Positions 1-6,465 of a stretch of DNA of 12,334 nucleotides are shown here, piece by piece. Under the pieces are notes generated by a model. The model was not told the origin of the DNA. It worked only from the letters and a program-made list of their open reading frames with translations, and did no database searches. How positions within the stretch are numbered: the first letter of the stretch is position 1; each line of letters begins with the position of its first letter. Both the position numbers and the translations under genes were made by a program. Source of the stretch: Treponema sp. (GTDB lineage: Bacteria; Spirochaetota; Spirochaetia; Treponematales; Breznakiellaceae); contig JAITRD010000074.1 in NCBI GenBank assembly GCA_031288575.1, positions 1-12,334 on the forward strand. Reading direction: 5' to 3'.

Positions 1-696
1 GGTATCCCCGTCCACGGTAAGGCGGTTAAAGGAAAGCCTCACCGCCCGGCGCAGGGCCTTGTCCAGGAGTTCCCGGGAAATTGCCAGATCGGTGGTGATA
101 AAGCAGAGCATGGTGGCCATATTCGGATGGATCATCCCCGAACCCTTGGCCATGCCCCCCAGTCGTACCGGCCTTCCGGCGATGTTTATTTCAAAGGCCC
201 CGTCCTTTTTCCGGGTGTCGGTGGTCATGATCGCCTCCAGGGCCGCCCCGTGCCCCGCCTCACCCCCCCGCAGGGAATTCGCCAGGGCGCTTATCCCCGA
301 CTCAACGGCGGCTATAGGCAGGGGCACCCCGATGACCCCGGTGGAGGCCACCGCCACCTGGGCGGGGGGTATGGCGAATTCCTCCGCCGCGAGTTCCGCC
401 ATGCGCCGGGCCGCCAAAAGCCCCTCCGCCCCGGTGCAGGCGTTGGCATTTCCCGAATTGGCAATCACCGCCCGGCAGATTCCGGAGGCCAAATGTTCCC
501 GGCTCAGGAGGACGCTGGCGGCCTTTACCTGGTTGGTCGTAAACAGGGCCGCGGCGGTACAGGGCCGGTCCGCATAGATCAGGGCCAGATCCCGTTTTTG
601 AGCGGAGGCGGACGCCTTAATACCGCAGCGTATCCCCCCGGCCCGGAAGCCCCGGGGAGCGCAGACCCCTCCGGGGATCTCCGTTATATTCAACAT
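1..696 (-). CDS. argJ: Bifunctional ornithine acetyltransferase / N-acetylglutamate synthase ArgJ (N-terminal 232 residues; gene runs off the left edge)
   Basis: ArgJ moves the acetyl group from N-acetylornithine to glutamate, so the acetyl group is recycled in arginine biosynthesis; some members also use acetyl-CoA. Translated from the ATG at 696, the protein shows family signatures in order: a LFTTNQV segment (residues 51-57), IANSGNANACTG (78-89), STGVIG (118-123), TTDT (158-161) and KGSGMIHPNMATML (184-197). In the family the precursor cuts itself at the Ala-Thr bond of this last motif and the Thr (here T195) becomes the N-terminal nucleophile of the beta chain; both residues are present. 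An AGGAG ribosome site at 702-706 fixes the start. The gene lies 8 bases after argC in the same direction, so they are almost certainly co-transcribed. About 170 C-terminal residues lie outside the window. Mono- versus bifunctional activity cannot be read from sequence alone. Confidence 0.96.
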   Translation of the reverse strand, partial: MLNITEIPGGVCAPRGFRAGGIRCGIKASASAQKRDLALIYADRPCTAAALFTTNQVKAASVLLSREHLASGICRAVIANSGNANACTGAEGLLAARRMAELAAEEFAIPPAQVAVASTGVIGVPLPIAAVESGISALANSLRGGEAGHGAALEAIMTTDTRKKDGAFEINIAGRPVRLGGMAKGSGMIHPNMATMLCFITTDLAISRELLDKALRRAVRLSFNRLTVDGDT

Positions 697-704
697 GGCT
701 GCTC

Positions 705-1847
705 CTAAAACAAGGCGGGGATAGCGGAAAGGCCCGCGGTTTCATCAAAACCGAAGATGATGTTCATATTCTGAATTGCCTGGCCCGCGGCGCCCTTAAC
801 CATGTTGTCAATGGCGGTCACGATGATAAGGGTAGTCCCCGCGGGGTCCGAATGGACCGAAATATCGCAAAAATTGGACTGCCGCACCCGGTTGGTGGCG
901 GCTACGGTTCCCTCCGGAAGAACCCGGACAAAGGATTCCTCCCGGTAAAACCCGGCGTAGAGTTCCCGGATTTCCCGGTTTTTTTCCTCAATTTCCTTTG
1001 AAGGCGGCCGGGGCGCCCCCGCGGCGGGGGCCCGGGGCCAGGGATCGACCAGGGGAATATAGATAGTGCTCAGGATGCCCCGGTTCATGGGGGCCAAATG
1101 GGGGGTAAAGATGAGGGAGGGGATCCCGGAACCGGAAACCCCGGCGCCTTCAGGCGCGGCCCGGGCGGCCATGGCCAGCATATTCCGGCTAATCTCCGGG
1201 GTATGCCGGTGGTTGCCCACCTTGTAGGGGGCCACCGCATCGGCGCATTCGGGGTAATGGAAGGACCGGCTCGGTTCCCGGCCGCCCCCGGTTACCCCGG
1301 AGGCGGCGTCCACGATAACGGTCCCCGCCGGCGCGGCAAGGCCGCGGGCCAGGGCGGGAAACATCCCCAGGGAAGCGCCAGTGGGATAGCAGCCGGGATT
1401 CCCGACAATCACCGGCCCCCCGGCGGCGAGGGCCCTTATTTTGTCCCGGTTCAGTTCCGGGAGGCCGTAAACCGAGAATTTCCGCAATTCTGGGTAAACA
1501 TAGGGCTTGCCGTACCAGGCGGCAAAGGTCGGCTCATCCTCGCCAAAACGGAAATCCGCCGAAATATCGATAAAGGGGATCCCCCTTTCCGCACAGGCCT
1601 TGGCATAGGGCTCCCCCACCCCATGGGGCAGGGCCGCGAAAACCAGATCCGATCCGGCGACAACCTCTTCGGGCTTTTCCAGGACCGCGGAAACCTTGCC
1701 TAAAAAATTGGGGTAAACCCTTTCGATCCGGTCCCCCTCGTAACTGACAGAAGCCAGGGCAAGCCGGCGAATCTCCGGATGCCCCGCAAGAAGCCGGACT
1801 AATTCAGCCCCCGCATAACCGGTAGCGCCGATAATACCTGCGGTCAT
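705..1847 (-). CDS. argC: N-acetyl-gamma-glutamyl-phosphate reductase ArgC
   Basis: ArgC reduces N-acetylglutamyl phosphate to the semialdehyde with NADPH, the third step from glutamate to ornithine, in the cytoplasm. The protein (380 residues from the chosen start) opens with the dinucleotide-binding loop GIIGATGYAG, has the catalytic cysteine in GNPGCYPTG (Cys153), a conserved His region HRHTPEI (about 214-220), the FTPHLAPMNRG segment and the family's C-terminal DNMVKGAAGQA. I chose the ATG at 1847 because AGGAGG at 1857-1862 lies 9 bases upstream; the TTG at 1865 would put that ribosome site inside the gene. It is longer than the usual 345 or so residues, mainly because of an Ala/Pro-rich insertion near residues 268-290, which is probably a surface loop. 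Its TAG stop lies inside the ribosome site of argJ. A strong promoter with ARG-box-like sites lies upstream. Confidence 0.96.
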   Translation of the reverse strand: MTAGIIGATGYAGAELVRLLAGHPEIRRLALASVSYEGDRIERVYPNFLGKVSAVLEKPEEVVAGSDLVFAALPHGVGEPYAKACAERGIPFIDISADFRFGEDEPTFAAWYGKPYVYPELRKFSVYGLPELNRDKIRALAAGGPVIVGNPGCYPTGASLGMFPALARGLAAPAGTVIVDAASGVTGGGREPSRSFHYPECADAVAPYKVGNHRHTPEISRNMLAMAARAAPEGAGVSGSGIPSLIFTPHLAPMNRGILSTIYIPLVDPWPRAPAAGAPRPPSKEIEEKNREIRELYAGFYREESFVRVLPEGTVAATNRVRQSNFCDISVHSDPAGTTLIIVTAIDNMVKGAAGQAIQNMNIIFGFDETAGLSAIPALF

Positions 1848-1978
1848 CCTCTCAAACCTCCTCAAACAGGGAAGCTTTTCCCAACCCCGGTTGATTTAAA
1901 TATCCAGGTCCCTAACTGGTGCCTCATTTCAAAATAACCCATATTTTGACTTGTTTATAGGGGATCAAAACAATTCCC

Positions 1979-2006
1979 ATTCTGCATATTTATTTAAAAT
2001 TGTCAA
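1979..2006 (-). promoter_or_regulatory. argC promoter (TTGACA -16- CAGAAT)
   Basis: On the minus strand a perfect -35 hexamer TTGACA (2006-2001) is followed after 16 bases by CAGAAT (1984-1979), which matches the -10 consensus at four of six positions. Transcription would start near 1972 and give a leader of about 125 bases before the argC ATG at 1847. The -35 is convincing; the -10 is only fair. Confidence 0.6.
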
Positions 2007-2018
2007 TATTTATGCAAT
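1981..2018 (-). promoter_or_regulatory. Pair of ARG-box-like operators (ArgR/AhrC type) overlapping the argC promoter
   Basis: Read on the minus strand, 2018-2001 is ATTGCATAAATATTGACA and 1998-1981 is TTTAAATAAATATGCAGA, with 2 bases between them. Against the ARG-box core TGAAT-N4-ATTCA, the first gives TGCAT-AAAT-ATTGA (8 of 10) and the second TAAAT-AAAT-ATGCA (8 of 10). The N4 is all A/T, as in known boxes. Known ArgR hexamers bind two 18-bp boxes separated by 2-3 bp, which is the spacing seen here. The boxes cover the -35 and the spacer, a position expected to block transcription when arginine is plentiful. No argR gene is in the window, and AT-rich DNA raises the chance of accidental matches. 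Confidence 0.55.
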
Positions 2019-2096
2019 CATCCTCGGCCTTCCGCTTATTCTTCTCCGGGGCTTCTGAAAAAATTTTTAATTTTTATTTAAAAATATGGATTTTTT

Positions 2097-2126
2097 TTGA
2101 AAAAAAGGTATATTTATGCATATAAA
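2097..2126 (+). promoter_or_regulatory. Distal rightward promoter (TTGAAA -18- TATAAA)
   Basis: TTGAAA at 2097-2102 and TATAAA at 2121-2126 each match consensus at five of six positions, with an 18-base spacer, immediately after a run of A and T tracts that could act as an UP-like or bent-DNA element. Transcription would start near 2133 and run into the Cys-rich gene at 2239. AT-rich sequence makes chance matches more likely. Confidence 0.4.
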
Positions 2127-2161
2127 ATCTTAAATGTTTTTATGCGGAGTAACAAAACAGC

Positions 2162-2191
2162 TTGACAAGGATGCATAAAATTTGGAATATT
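2162..2191 (+). promoter_or_regulatory. Proximal rightward promoter (TTGACA -18- AATATT with extended TG)
   Basis: A perfect TTGACA at 2162-2167 is followed by an 18-base spacer ending in TGG and then AATATT (2186-2191), four of six matches with a TGn extension. The predicted start near 2198 gives a leader of about 40 bases to the ATG at 2239. It argues against the TTG at 2182 as translation start, since that codon would lie upstream of the transcript. Confidence 0.5.
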
Positions 2192-2238
2192 TATACATTC
2201 TTTTCGAGGCCGTTACAAACGGAAGGACGGGTGACCAG

Positions 2239-2640
2239 ATGTTGCAAACAGCGGAACGGGATATTCGGGAAATCGGCGGACAACACGCCGCCGTTGATTC
2301 GGACAGGTTGGAAGAATTTCAAGAAGACTTTCAAACCGAGGAATTTCATAGCGGAAAAATATACTGTGCCAATTGTATCCACTGTAAACTTGTTCCGGCT
2401 AAATCTGACAACAACGACCGGTATGTCCTGCGGATCCGTTGCGCGGCGGGAAAATGGAAAAAAAAGCTCGGCGAGGAAAAATTGTATAAATACTGCACCA
2501 TTACCCGGCGTTATCTGGATTTTTGCGATTCCTACGGGGAAATGGGAGATACCCGGGAGTTTATCCGGGAATTGCGGAAAACCCTGCCGAATAAGGACGA
2601 ATTTTATATTCTCCTGCCGGATAAGGAGGAAGATAATTAG
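2239..2640 (+). CDS. Small cysteine-rich protein of unknown function (possible metal-binding)
   Basis: I do not recognise this 133-residue protein by name. It is soluble, with no signal peptide or membrane segment. It has six cysteines: C43, C46 and C49 form a tight C-x2-C-x2-C cluster (YCANCIHCK), followed by C68 in RIRCAAGKW, C86 and C96. This arrangement could bind zinc or an iron-sulphur cluster, but that is inference. The first 40 residues and the last 30 are charged and probably helical or flexible. I chose the ATG at 2239 because a perfect promoter -35 lies at 2162 and GGAAGGA lies at 2221-2227, about 11 bases upstream, rather long for a ribosome site. The in-frame TTG at 2182 overlaps the promoter. 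It is followed after 57 bases by a lipoprotein gene in the same direction. Confidence 0.75.
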   Translation: MLQTAERDIREIGGQHAAVDSDRLEEFQEDFQTEEFHSGKIYCANCIHCKLVPAKSDNNDRYVLRIRCAAGKWKKKLGEEKLYKYCTITRRYLDFCDSYGEMGDTREFIRELRKTLPNKDEFYILLPDKEEDN

Positions 2641-2662
2641 AATTTTTCTCCGGTAATAGTCC

Positions 2663-2691
2663 TTGTTTTTGCCGGTTTATTATGTTATAGA
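2663..2691 (+). promoter_or_regulatory. Promoter at the lipoprotein start codon (TTGTTT -17- TATAGA)
   Basis: TTGTTT (2663-2668), a 17-base spacer and TATAGA (2686-2691) stand just before the ATG at 2698. The -10 box ends 6 bases before the ATG, so the first transcribed base would be the A of the start codon. No Shine-Dalgarno sequence is present, which fits a leaderless message. Confidence 0.4.
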
Positions 2692-2697
2692 ATTTAT

Positions 2698-3087
2698 ATG
2701 AAGACTATTGCCAAAATATTTGCCGGGATCTTTTTTATTGCTTTGATCCCGGGCTGTGTTTCAACTCCGGAGGACATACCCGTTGAATTATCCCCTGAAG
2801 AACTAATTCAACGGGGCCAGGAGGCTTCTGACCGGAACCACTATGATACTGCCCTGCAATTTTACGAGGCGGTGCTGGAAAGGTTTGCCGGAAATATTGA
2901 TTCAGTTTGCGCCGCCGAATACGAAATTGCCTTTATTCATTATAAACAAAAAAAATTTGAAACCGCCAAAAATGAATTCAACGCCCTCCTTGCCAGATAC
3001 GATACCCCGGATGAGGAGTTACTTCCCCCCCAATTTAAGAAGCTGGCCCTGATCGTTTTGGAACGATTAGCCCAGGGAGAAAAATAG
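2698..3087 (+). CDS. Small lipoprotein with tetratricopeptide-like repeats
   Basis: The 129-residue protein starts with a lysine-containing n-region, a hydrophobic stretch (about residues 7-17) and a lipobox-like I-P-G-C ending at Cys20, so it is probably exported and lipid-anchored. Proline at -2 is unusual for enterobacterial lipoboxes, but spirochaetes are more relaxed. The mature part holds two helix-turn-helix units of TPR type: about residues 35-70 (GQEASDRNHYDTALQFYEAV) and about 72-108 (AEYEIAFIHYKQKKFETAKN). TPR lipoproteins of this size often serve as envelope scaffolds, but no partner can be named here. There is no ribosome site before the ATG. It lies between the Cys-rich gene and the glycosidase-like gene, 40 bases upstream of the latter. 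Its exact role is unknown. Confidence 0.85.
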   Translation: MKTIAKIFAGIFFIALIPGCVSTPEDIPVELSPEELIQRGQEASDRNHYDTALQFYEAVLERFAGNIDSVCAAEYEIAFIHYKQKKFETAKNEFNALLARYDTPDEELLPPQFKKLALIVLERLAQGEK

Positions 3088-3127
3088 TTTCCCGTCTCCC
3101 GCATTACCAAAAGGAGGGGCTTTTATT

Positions 3128-5236
3128 TTGACGAAGTGGTATGAAAAAATTTGCCGGTATGGCCAGACCAATTTGACCGAAATAGATCCGGAAGCATGCG
3201 ATCTTGATTTTTGGAAAAAATTCTGGAAAAAGACCGGTACCGGGGCGATTATTGTTAATGCCGGCGGCATTGTAGCCTATTATCCCTCTCAGTTTAAGAT
3301 GCACTACCGGGCGAAAAAATTGGGGGAAGGGGATCTCTTCGGGGATTTTGTTGACGCCGGACGTAAAGCGGGCCTGACGGTTCTGGCCCGGATGGACATT
3401 AACCGGGCTATTGATGAATTTTACCAGGCCCAGCCGGACTGGTTTGCCCGAAAAAAGGACGGCTCCCCCTTTATTACCCAGGGCCGTTATTTGAGCTGCC
3501 TAAACAGCGGGTATTATAAGGAATATATCCCCGGGGTGCTGAAGGAGATCATCGAAGGGTACCACCCGGAGGGATTTACCGACAATAGCTGGACCGGCAT
3601 TCCCCGGAAGGACATCTGCTACTGCGATAATTGCCGGAGGTCCTTCCGGGCTTATAGCGGCGGGGAACTGCCCGAAGAAGCGGATTACCGTAATCCGGTA
3701 TACCGCCGCTGGATTCAGTGGAGCTACCAATGCAGAACCGAGAATTGGGACCTTTTTAACCGGATAACTGCCCAATACGGCGGGGAGGACTGCCTTTGGC
3801 TGGGGATGATAGGGGCCAATGTGGTTAACAGCCACAGCTTCTGCGATCTCCGGGAAGTGGCCAGGCGCTCAAAGATTATTATGGTGGATTCCCAAAGCCG
3901 GGACGGAAACGGCTTTGAACAGAACAGCCTTAACGGCATGGTCCTTCATCAAATGGCGGGCTGGGACAAGATCATTCCTGAAAGCATGGCTGCCTACGCC
4001 CGGGGACAACAAACCTACCGCCGGGCGGCAAATCCGCCCTTGGAACTCCGCCTGTGGATGCTGGAGGGCATCGCCGGGGGCATTACTCCCTGGTGGCACG
4101 TGGTAGGAGGCGCCCAGGAAGATCGGCGGATCTTCGATATCGGGACGCCGGTTTTGCAATGGCACGAAAAATATGAGAGATACCTTTATAACCGGATCCC
4201 CATCGCCAATGCAGGGGTACTCTGGAGTCAAAACAATGTGGAATTTTCCGGGGGAATCCATGGCAGAGGGGGGATAGAAAAATCCTGGCGGGGGATCAAC
4301 ATGGCCCTGACCCGGATGGGCATCCCCTTTCTGCCCATCAACGCCGAGGATATAGCTGACCAAACCATGGGCATAGACCTCCTGATTCTGCCGGAACTGG
4401 CTGTGCTAAGCCAAGACCAGGCGGAAGCCCTGGAAGCCTTTGCCGCCCGGGGGGGCAGCATCCTTGCCCTGGGTAACGCCGGGATCATGGAAAAGGACGG
4501 CCTCCTGCGCCGGTCTTCCCGGCTGGAATCCCTCCTGGGAGTCCGCTTTACCCAAATTGACCGGGGGGATCAAGCCGGGGAGGCAAGCTGGGAAAATCCG
4601 GTACTGCATAATTACCTTCGATTTGAAACGAAAGAAAGCCCTGTTTTCAGGGGATTTGAAAATACAGCGACCCTGCCCATGGGGGGAAAATACCTGGAAA
4701 TAACCCCCCTTCCGGGAACCAAGGTCTTGGCAACCTATATACCCCCCTACCCCATTTACCCTCCGGAATTTGCCTGGACTGCCCTAACCCATACGGACAA
4801 ACCGGTAATTACCGAACATGCCCTGTCCGGGGGCGGCAAAGCCCTCTACGCGGCCTGGGATCTGGACGCCGCTTACGGCCGCTGCGCCTTGCCGGATCAC
4901 GGGGACCTCCTGGGCAATATGGTAAACTACCTCCTCGGCGACCGGTTCCCGGTCCGGGTGCAATGCCGGGCCTATATTGACTTTAAGTTCTACCGGCAGG
5001 ATCAGCGGGTGATCATCCACCTGGTCAACCCCAACCATACCGGCTTTGCCCAGGGATACGCGGAGGAGAACCTTCCGGTAGGGCCGGTAACCCTGACAAT
5101 TAAAATTCCCGGCTTTAATCCCGGGGGGGTTAAAGCCACCGAGGCTCCGGGGGCGCCGGTATTTTCCCGGGAAGGGGAGGAAATCACCCTGACCCTGGAC
5201 CGCCTGGAGGTGCATCAGCTCCTCATCTTGGAATAG
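3128..5236 (+). CDS. Glycoside-hydrolase-like protein (TIM-barrel plus beta-galactosidase trimerisation-like domain)
   Basis: This 702-residue protein resembles the putative glycosidases that join a TIM barrel of the hypothetical glycosyl hydrolase 6 type to a GH42-like trimerisation domain. Residues about 1-350 form the barrel, with the strand-end motif EGFTDNSW (148-155) and a cysteine cluster C164-Y-C166-x2-C169 in KDICYCDNCRRSF, characteristic of this group. Residues about 360-600 look like the flavodoxin-like middle domain (DLLILPELAVLS, RGGSILALGN), and the C-terminus (VHQLLILE) like the terminal beta domain. No signal peptide is seen, so it should act in the cytoplasm on imported oligosaccharides or glycosides. 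I cannot assign catalytic acids or a substrate. The start is a TTG at 3128, supported by GGAGG at 3113-3117 (10-base spacing); the ATG at 3141 is out of frame. No transporter lies nearby to indicate the sugar. Confidence 0.8.
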   Translation: MTKWYEKICRYGQTNLTEIDPEACDLDFWKKFWKKTGTGAIIVNAGGIVAYYPSQFKMHYRAKKLGEGDLFGDFVDAGRKAGLTVLARMDINRAIDEFYQAQPDWFARKKDGSPFITQGRYLSCLNSGYYKEYIPGVLKEIIEGYHPEGFTDNSWTGIPRKDICYCDNCRRSFRAYSGGELPEEADYRNPVYRRWIQWSYQCRTENWDLFNRITAQYGGEDCLWLGMIGANVVNSHSFCDLREVARRSKIIMVDSQSRDGNGFEQNSLNGMVLHQMAGWDKIIPESMAAYARGQQTYRRAANPPLELRLWMLEGIAGGITPWWHVVGGAQEDRRIFDIGTPVLQWHEKYERYLYNRIPIANAGVLWSQNNVEFSGGIHGRGGIEKSWRGINMALTRMGIPFLPINAEDIADQTMGIDLLILPELAVLSQDQAEALEAFAARGGSILALGNAGIMEKDGLLRRSSRLESLLGVRFTQIDRGDQAGEASWENPVLHNYLRFETKESPVFRGFENTATLPMGGKYLEITPLPGTKVLATYIPPYPIYPPEFAWTALTHTDKPVITEHALSGGGKALYAAWDLDAAYGRCALPDHGDLLGNMVNYLLGDRFPVRVQCRAYIDFKFYRQDQRVIIHLVNPNHTGFAQGYAEENLPVGPVTLTIKIPGFNPGGVKATEAPGAPVFSREGEEITLTLDRLEVHQLLILE

Positions 5237-5244
5237 GGCCCGGC

Positions 5245-5282
5245 GGCTTCCCCCTTTCCGGAAGCTCCGCCAGGGGGAAGCC
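5245..5282. terminator. Perfect 11-bp stem-loop between convergent genes (probable bidirectional terminator)
   Basis: GGCTTCCCCCT (5245-5255) pairs perfectly with AGGGGGAAGCC (5272-5282) around a 16-base loop that itself contains TTCCGGAA. The structure sits 8 bases from each of the two facing TAG stops (5236 and 5291). Its position and GC-rich stem suggest transcription termination or 3'-end protection for both messages. Neither side has a U tract, so it is not a textbook intrinsic terminator. Confidence 0.6.
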
Positions 5283-5290
5283 CTTCCCTC

Positions 5291-6406
5291 CTATTGGGGC
5301 AGGATGATCGCGTGAACCTTGATATCCCGCCGGGCCACCGCTTCGTCGGCCATTTCTTTGGAGATATCCCCCCGCTGCCGGGGATGGGGCGGGGCGTCGC
5401 CGATGAGGACAACCAGCTTGCTTTCCGCCTCCCAGGGAAACTTAAGGGCCGCCTCATAAAGGGCCTCATAAACCGCTTCGGGGATGTCCCGGCCGCCGTT
5501 CACCCGGATGGCGTTAAGGGTCCGCTGGAAAACCTCAAAATCGGCGGTAAAGGGAACAACCTGGTTAAGGTATTCATCAAAATAATCCTTATACAATACC
5601 ATGCCGATGCGGAAACTGGCGAAGGAGCCGATGAGTTCCCGGAGCATGGGGATAAGGGCCCTCCTGACCGAATTGATATCATCCTGCATACTGCTGGTAG
5701 TATCCAAACATATAACCAGATCCAGGGTTTTGCCCTTTTCCTTATCCAAAACGGCGCGGATTTTCCGGACTAAATCATTGGGCCCGGTGGAATACACAAG
5801 GTCTCCGCGGCCTGAGGAGGCAATCTCCGTAAAGGCCTCCACCGTGTCCTTCATATAATTCCCTTCCGGGGGCCCTTCCAAAGGTTTTTGGGTTACCCGC
5901 AAAACAAAGGGATTGTCCTTAAAGGCGCCCCGGTAGTCCCCATAGGGCAGGGCAAAGCTGCGGATGTTAAGGTAGGTCCCGTCTACGATATAAATTTCCC
6001 CATGCCGGGTGTTTTCATAGCCGTAATAGAGGATGTAGGGAATATAAATATGGAAGGCCTGGCCAAGTTCAGGATGGGTCTCGGCGGTGGAGTCGATAAG
6101 GGACCAGACAAGATTTGCCGGGGGAATGGGGCTGCCGTCGATGATGCGGATCTCGTCACCATTTACCGCATTCCACTGGGCGGAACGGTAGGCGTAATTA
6201 TCTTCCTGCATGGCGGGATCTTTGGTGGATTCGGTGAGAAGTACCGAGGAGACATTCGGTTTTTTTCGTATAAAAAGATGGAATCCCCCGTCAACCCGCT
6301 GTTCAATCCGCAGATCCTCCGCATTTATTGACAGCTCCTGACCAAGGATCCTCCCCGCAAAAAGGATAAGCAGAATGGATCCTAAAACAAAATGTTTATA
6401 GGGCAT
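5291..6406 (-). CDS. Secreted von Willebrand factor A (VWA) domain protein
   Basis: The 371-residue protein has a signal-peptide-like start (MPYKHFVLGSILLILFAG, probable cleavage after ILG at 22), so it should be exported to the periplasm or envelope. Residues about 25-175 are a beta-rich region I do not recognise. Residues about 228-370 form a VWA domain: the metal-site motif D235-T-T-S-S239 (DxTxS), GGRDIPEA (304-311) and GDAPPH (336-341), which together would hold a divalent metal in the MIDAS site used for protein binding. The protein stops directly after the last beta strand (HAIILPQ) and lacks the usual final helix. No ribosome site precedes the ATG; a GATAAT box ends 5 bases upstream. 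It follows tyrS by 59 bases. Its binding partner is unknown. Confidence 0.85.
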   Translation of the reverse strand: MPYKHFVLGSILLILFAGRILGQELSINAEDLRIEQRVDGGFHLFIRKKPNVSSVLLTESTKDPAMQEDNYAYRSAQWNAVNGDEIRIIDGSPIPPANLVWSLIDSTAETHPELGQAFHIYIPYILYYGYENTRHGEIYIVDGTYLNIRSFALPYGDYRGAFKDNPFVLRVTQKPLEGPPEGNYMKDTVEAFTEIASSGRGDLVYSTGPNDLVRKIRAVLDKEKGKTLDLVICLDTTSSMQDDINSVRRALIPMLRELIGSFASFRIGMVLYKDYFDEYLNQVVPFTADFEVFQRTLNAIRVNGGRDIPEAVYEALYEAALKFPWEAESKLVVLIGDAPPHPRQRGDISKEMADEAVARRDIKVHAIILPQ

Positions 6407-6411
6407 ATTTT

Positions 6412-6443
6412 ATTATCGGAACAAATGAGCGGGAATTCTCATT
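6412..6443 (-). promoter_or_regulatory. Inverted repeat and -10-like box before the VWA gene
   Basis: Between tyrS and the VWA gene, AATGAG (6424-6429) and CTCATT (6438-6443) form a 6-bp inverted repeat with an 8-base loop, followed on the minus strand by TTTGTT. GATAAT (6417-6412) then stands 5 bases before the ATG. The repeat could be a weak terminator of tyrS or an operator, and GATAAT could be a -10 box, but no matching -35 is visible. Confidence 0.3.
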
Positions 6444-6465
6444 CATAAGGGAAAAGTAGAAATAT

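Larger units (their letters stand above)
1848..2238. other. AT-rich divergent intergenic control region between argC and the Cys-rich gene
   Basis: This 391-base stretch holds no credible gene. It carries the argC promoter and paired ARG-box-like operators (1979-2018), an approximately 125-base argC leader with small inverted repeats (GGGAA-GCTT-TTCCC at 1869-1882; CCAG-N8-CTGG at 1904-1919), a block of A and T tracts at about 2058-2107 that is likely bent DNA, and two tandem rightward promoters (2097-2126 and 2162-2191). The word TTTATGCA or a close variant recurs several times on either strand. None of the leader hairpins is followed by a U tract, so I do not call an attenuator. Confidence 0.8.

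Noticed and set aside
59..708. Long plus-strand open frames over argJ (172 and 193 residues)
   Set aside because: They are shadows of argJ on the minus strand, which has clear family motifs; GC-rich codons leave other frames open.
1863..1865. TTG start for argC at 1865
   Set aside because: It would place the AGGAGG ribosome site inside the coding region; the ATG at 1847 is correctly spaced from it and begins just before the nucleotide-binding loop.
1869..1919. Attenuator or riboswitch in the argC leader
   Set aside because: Only short hairpins are present, with no U tract, no leader peptide rich in Arg codons and no known riboswitch pattern.
5451..5470. Direct repeat GCCTCATAAA within the VWA gene
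   Set aside because: It encodes the repeated protein motif YEALYEA in a helix and is explained by coding sequence.
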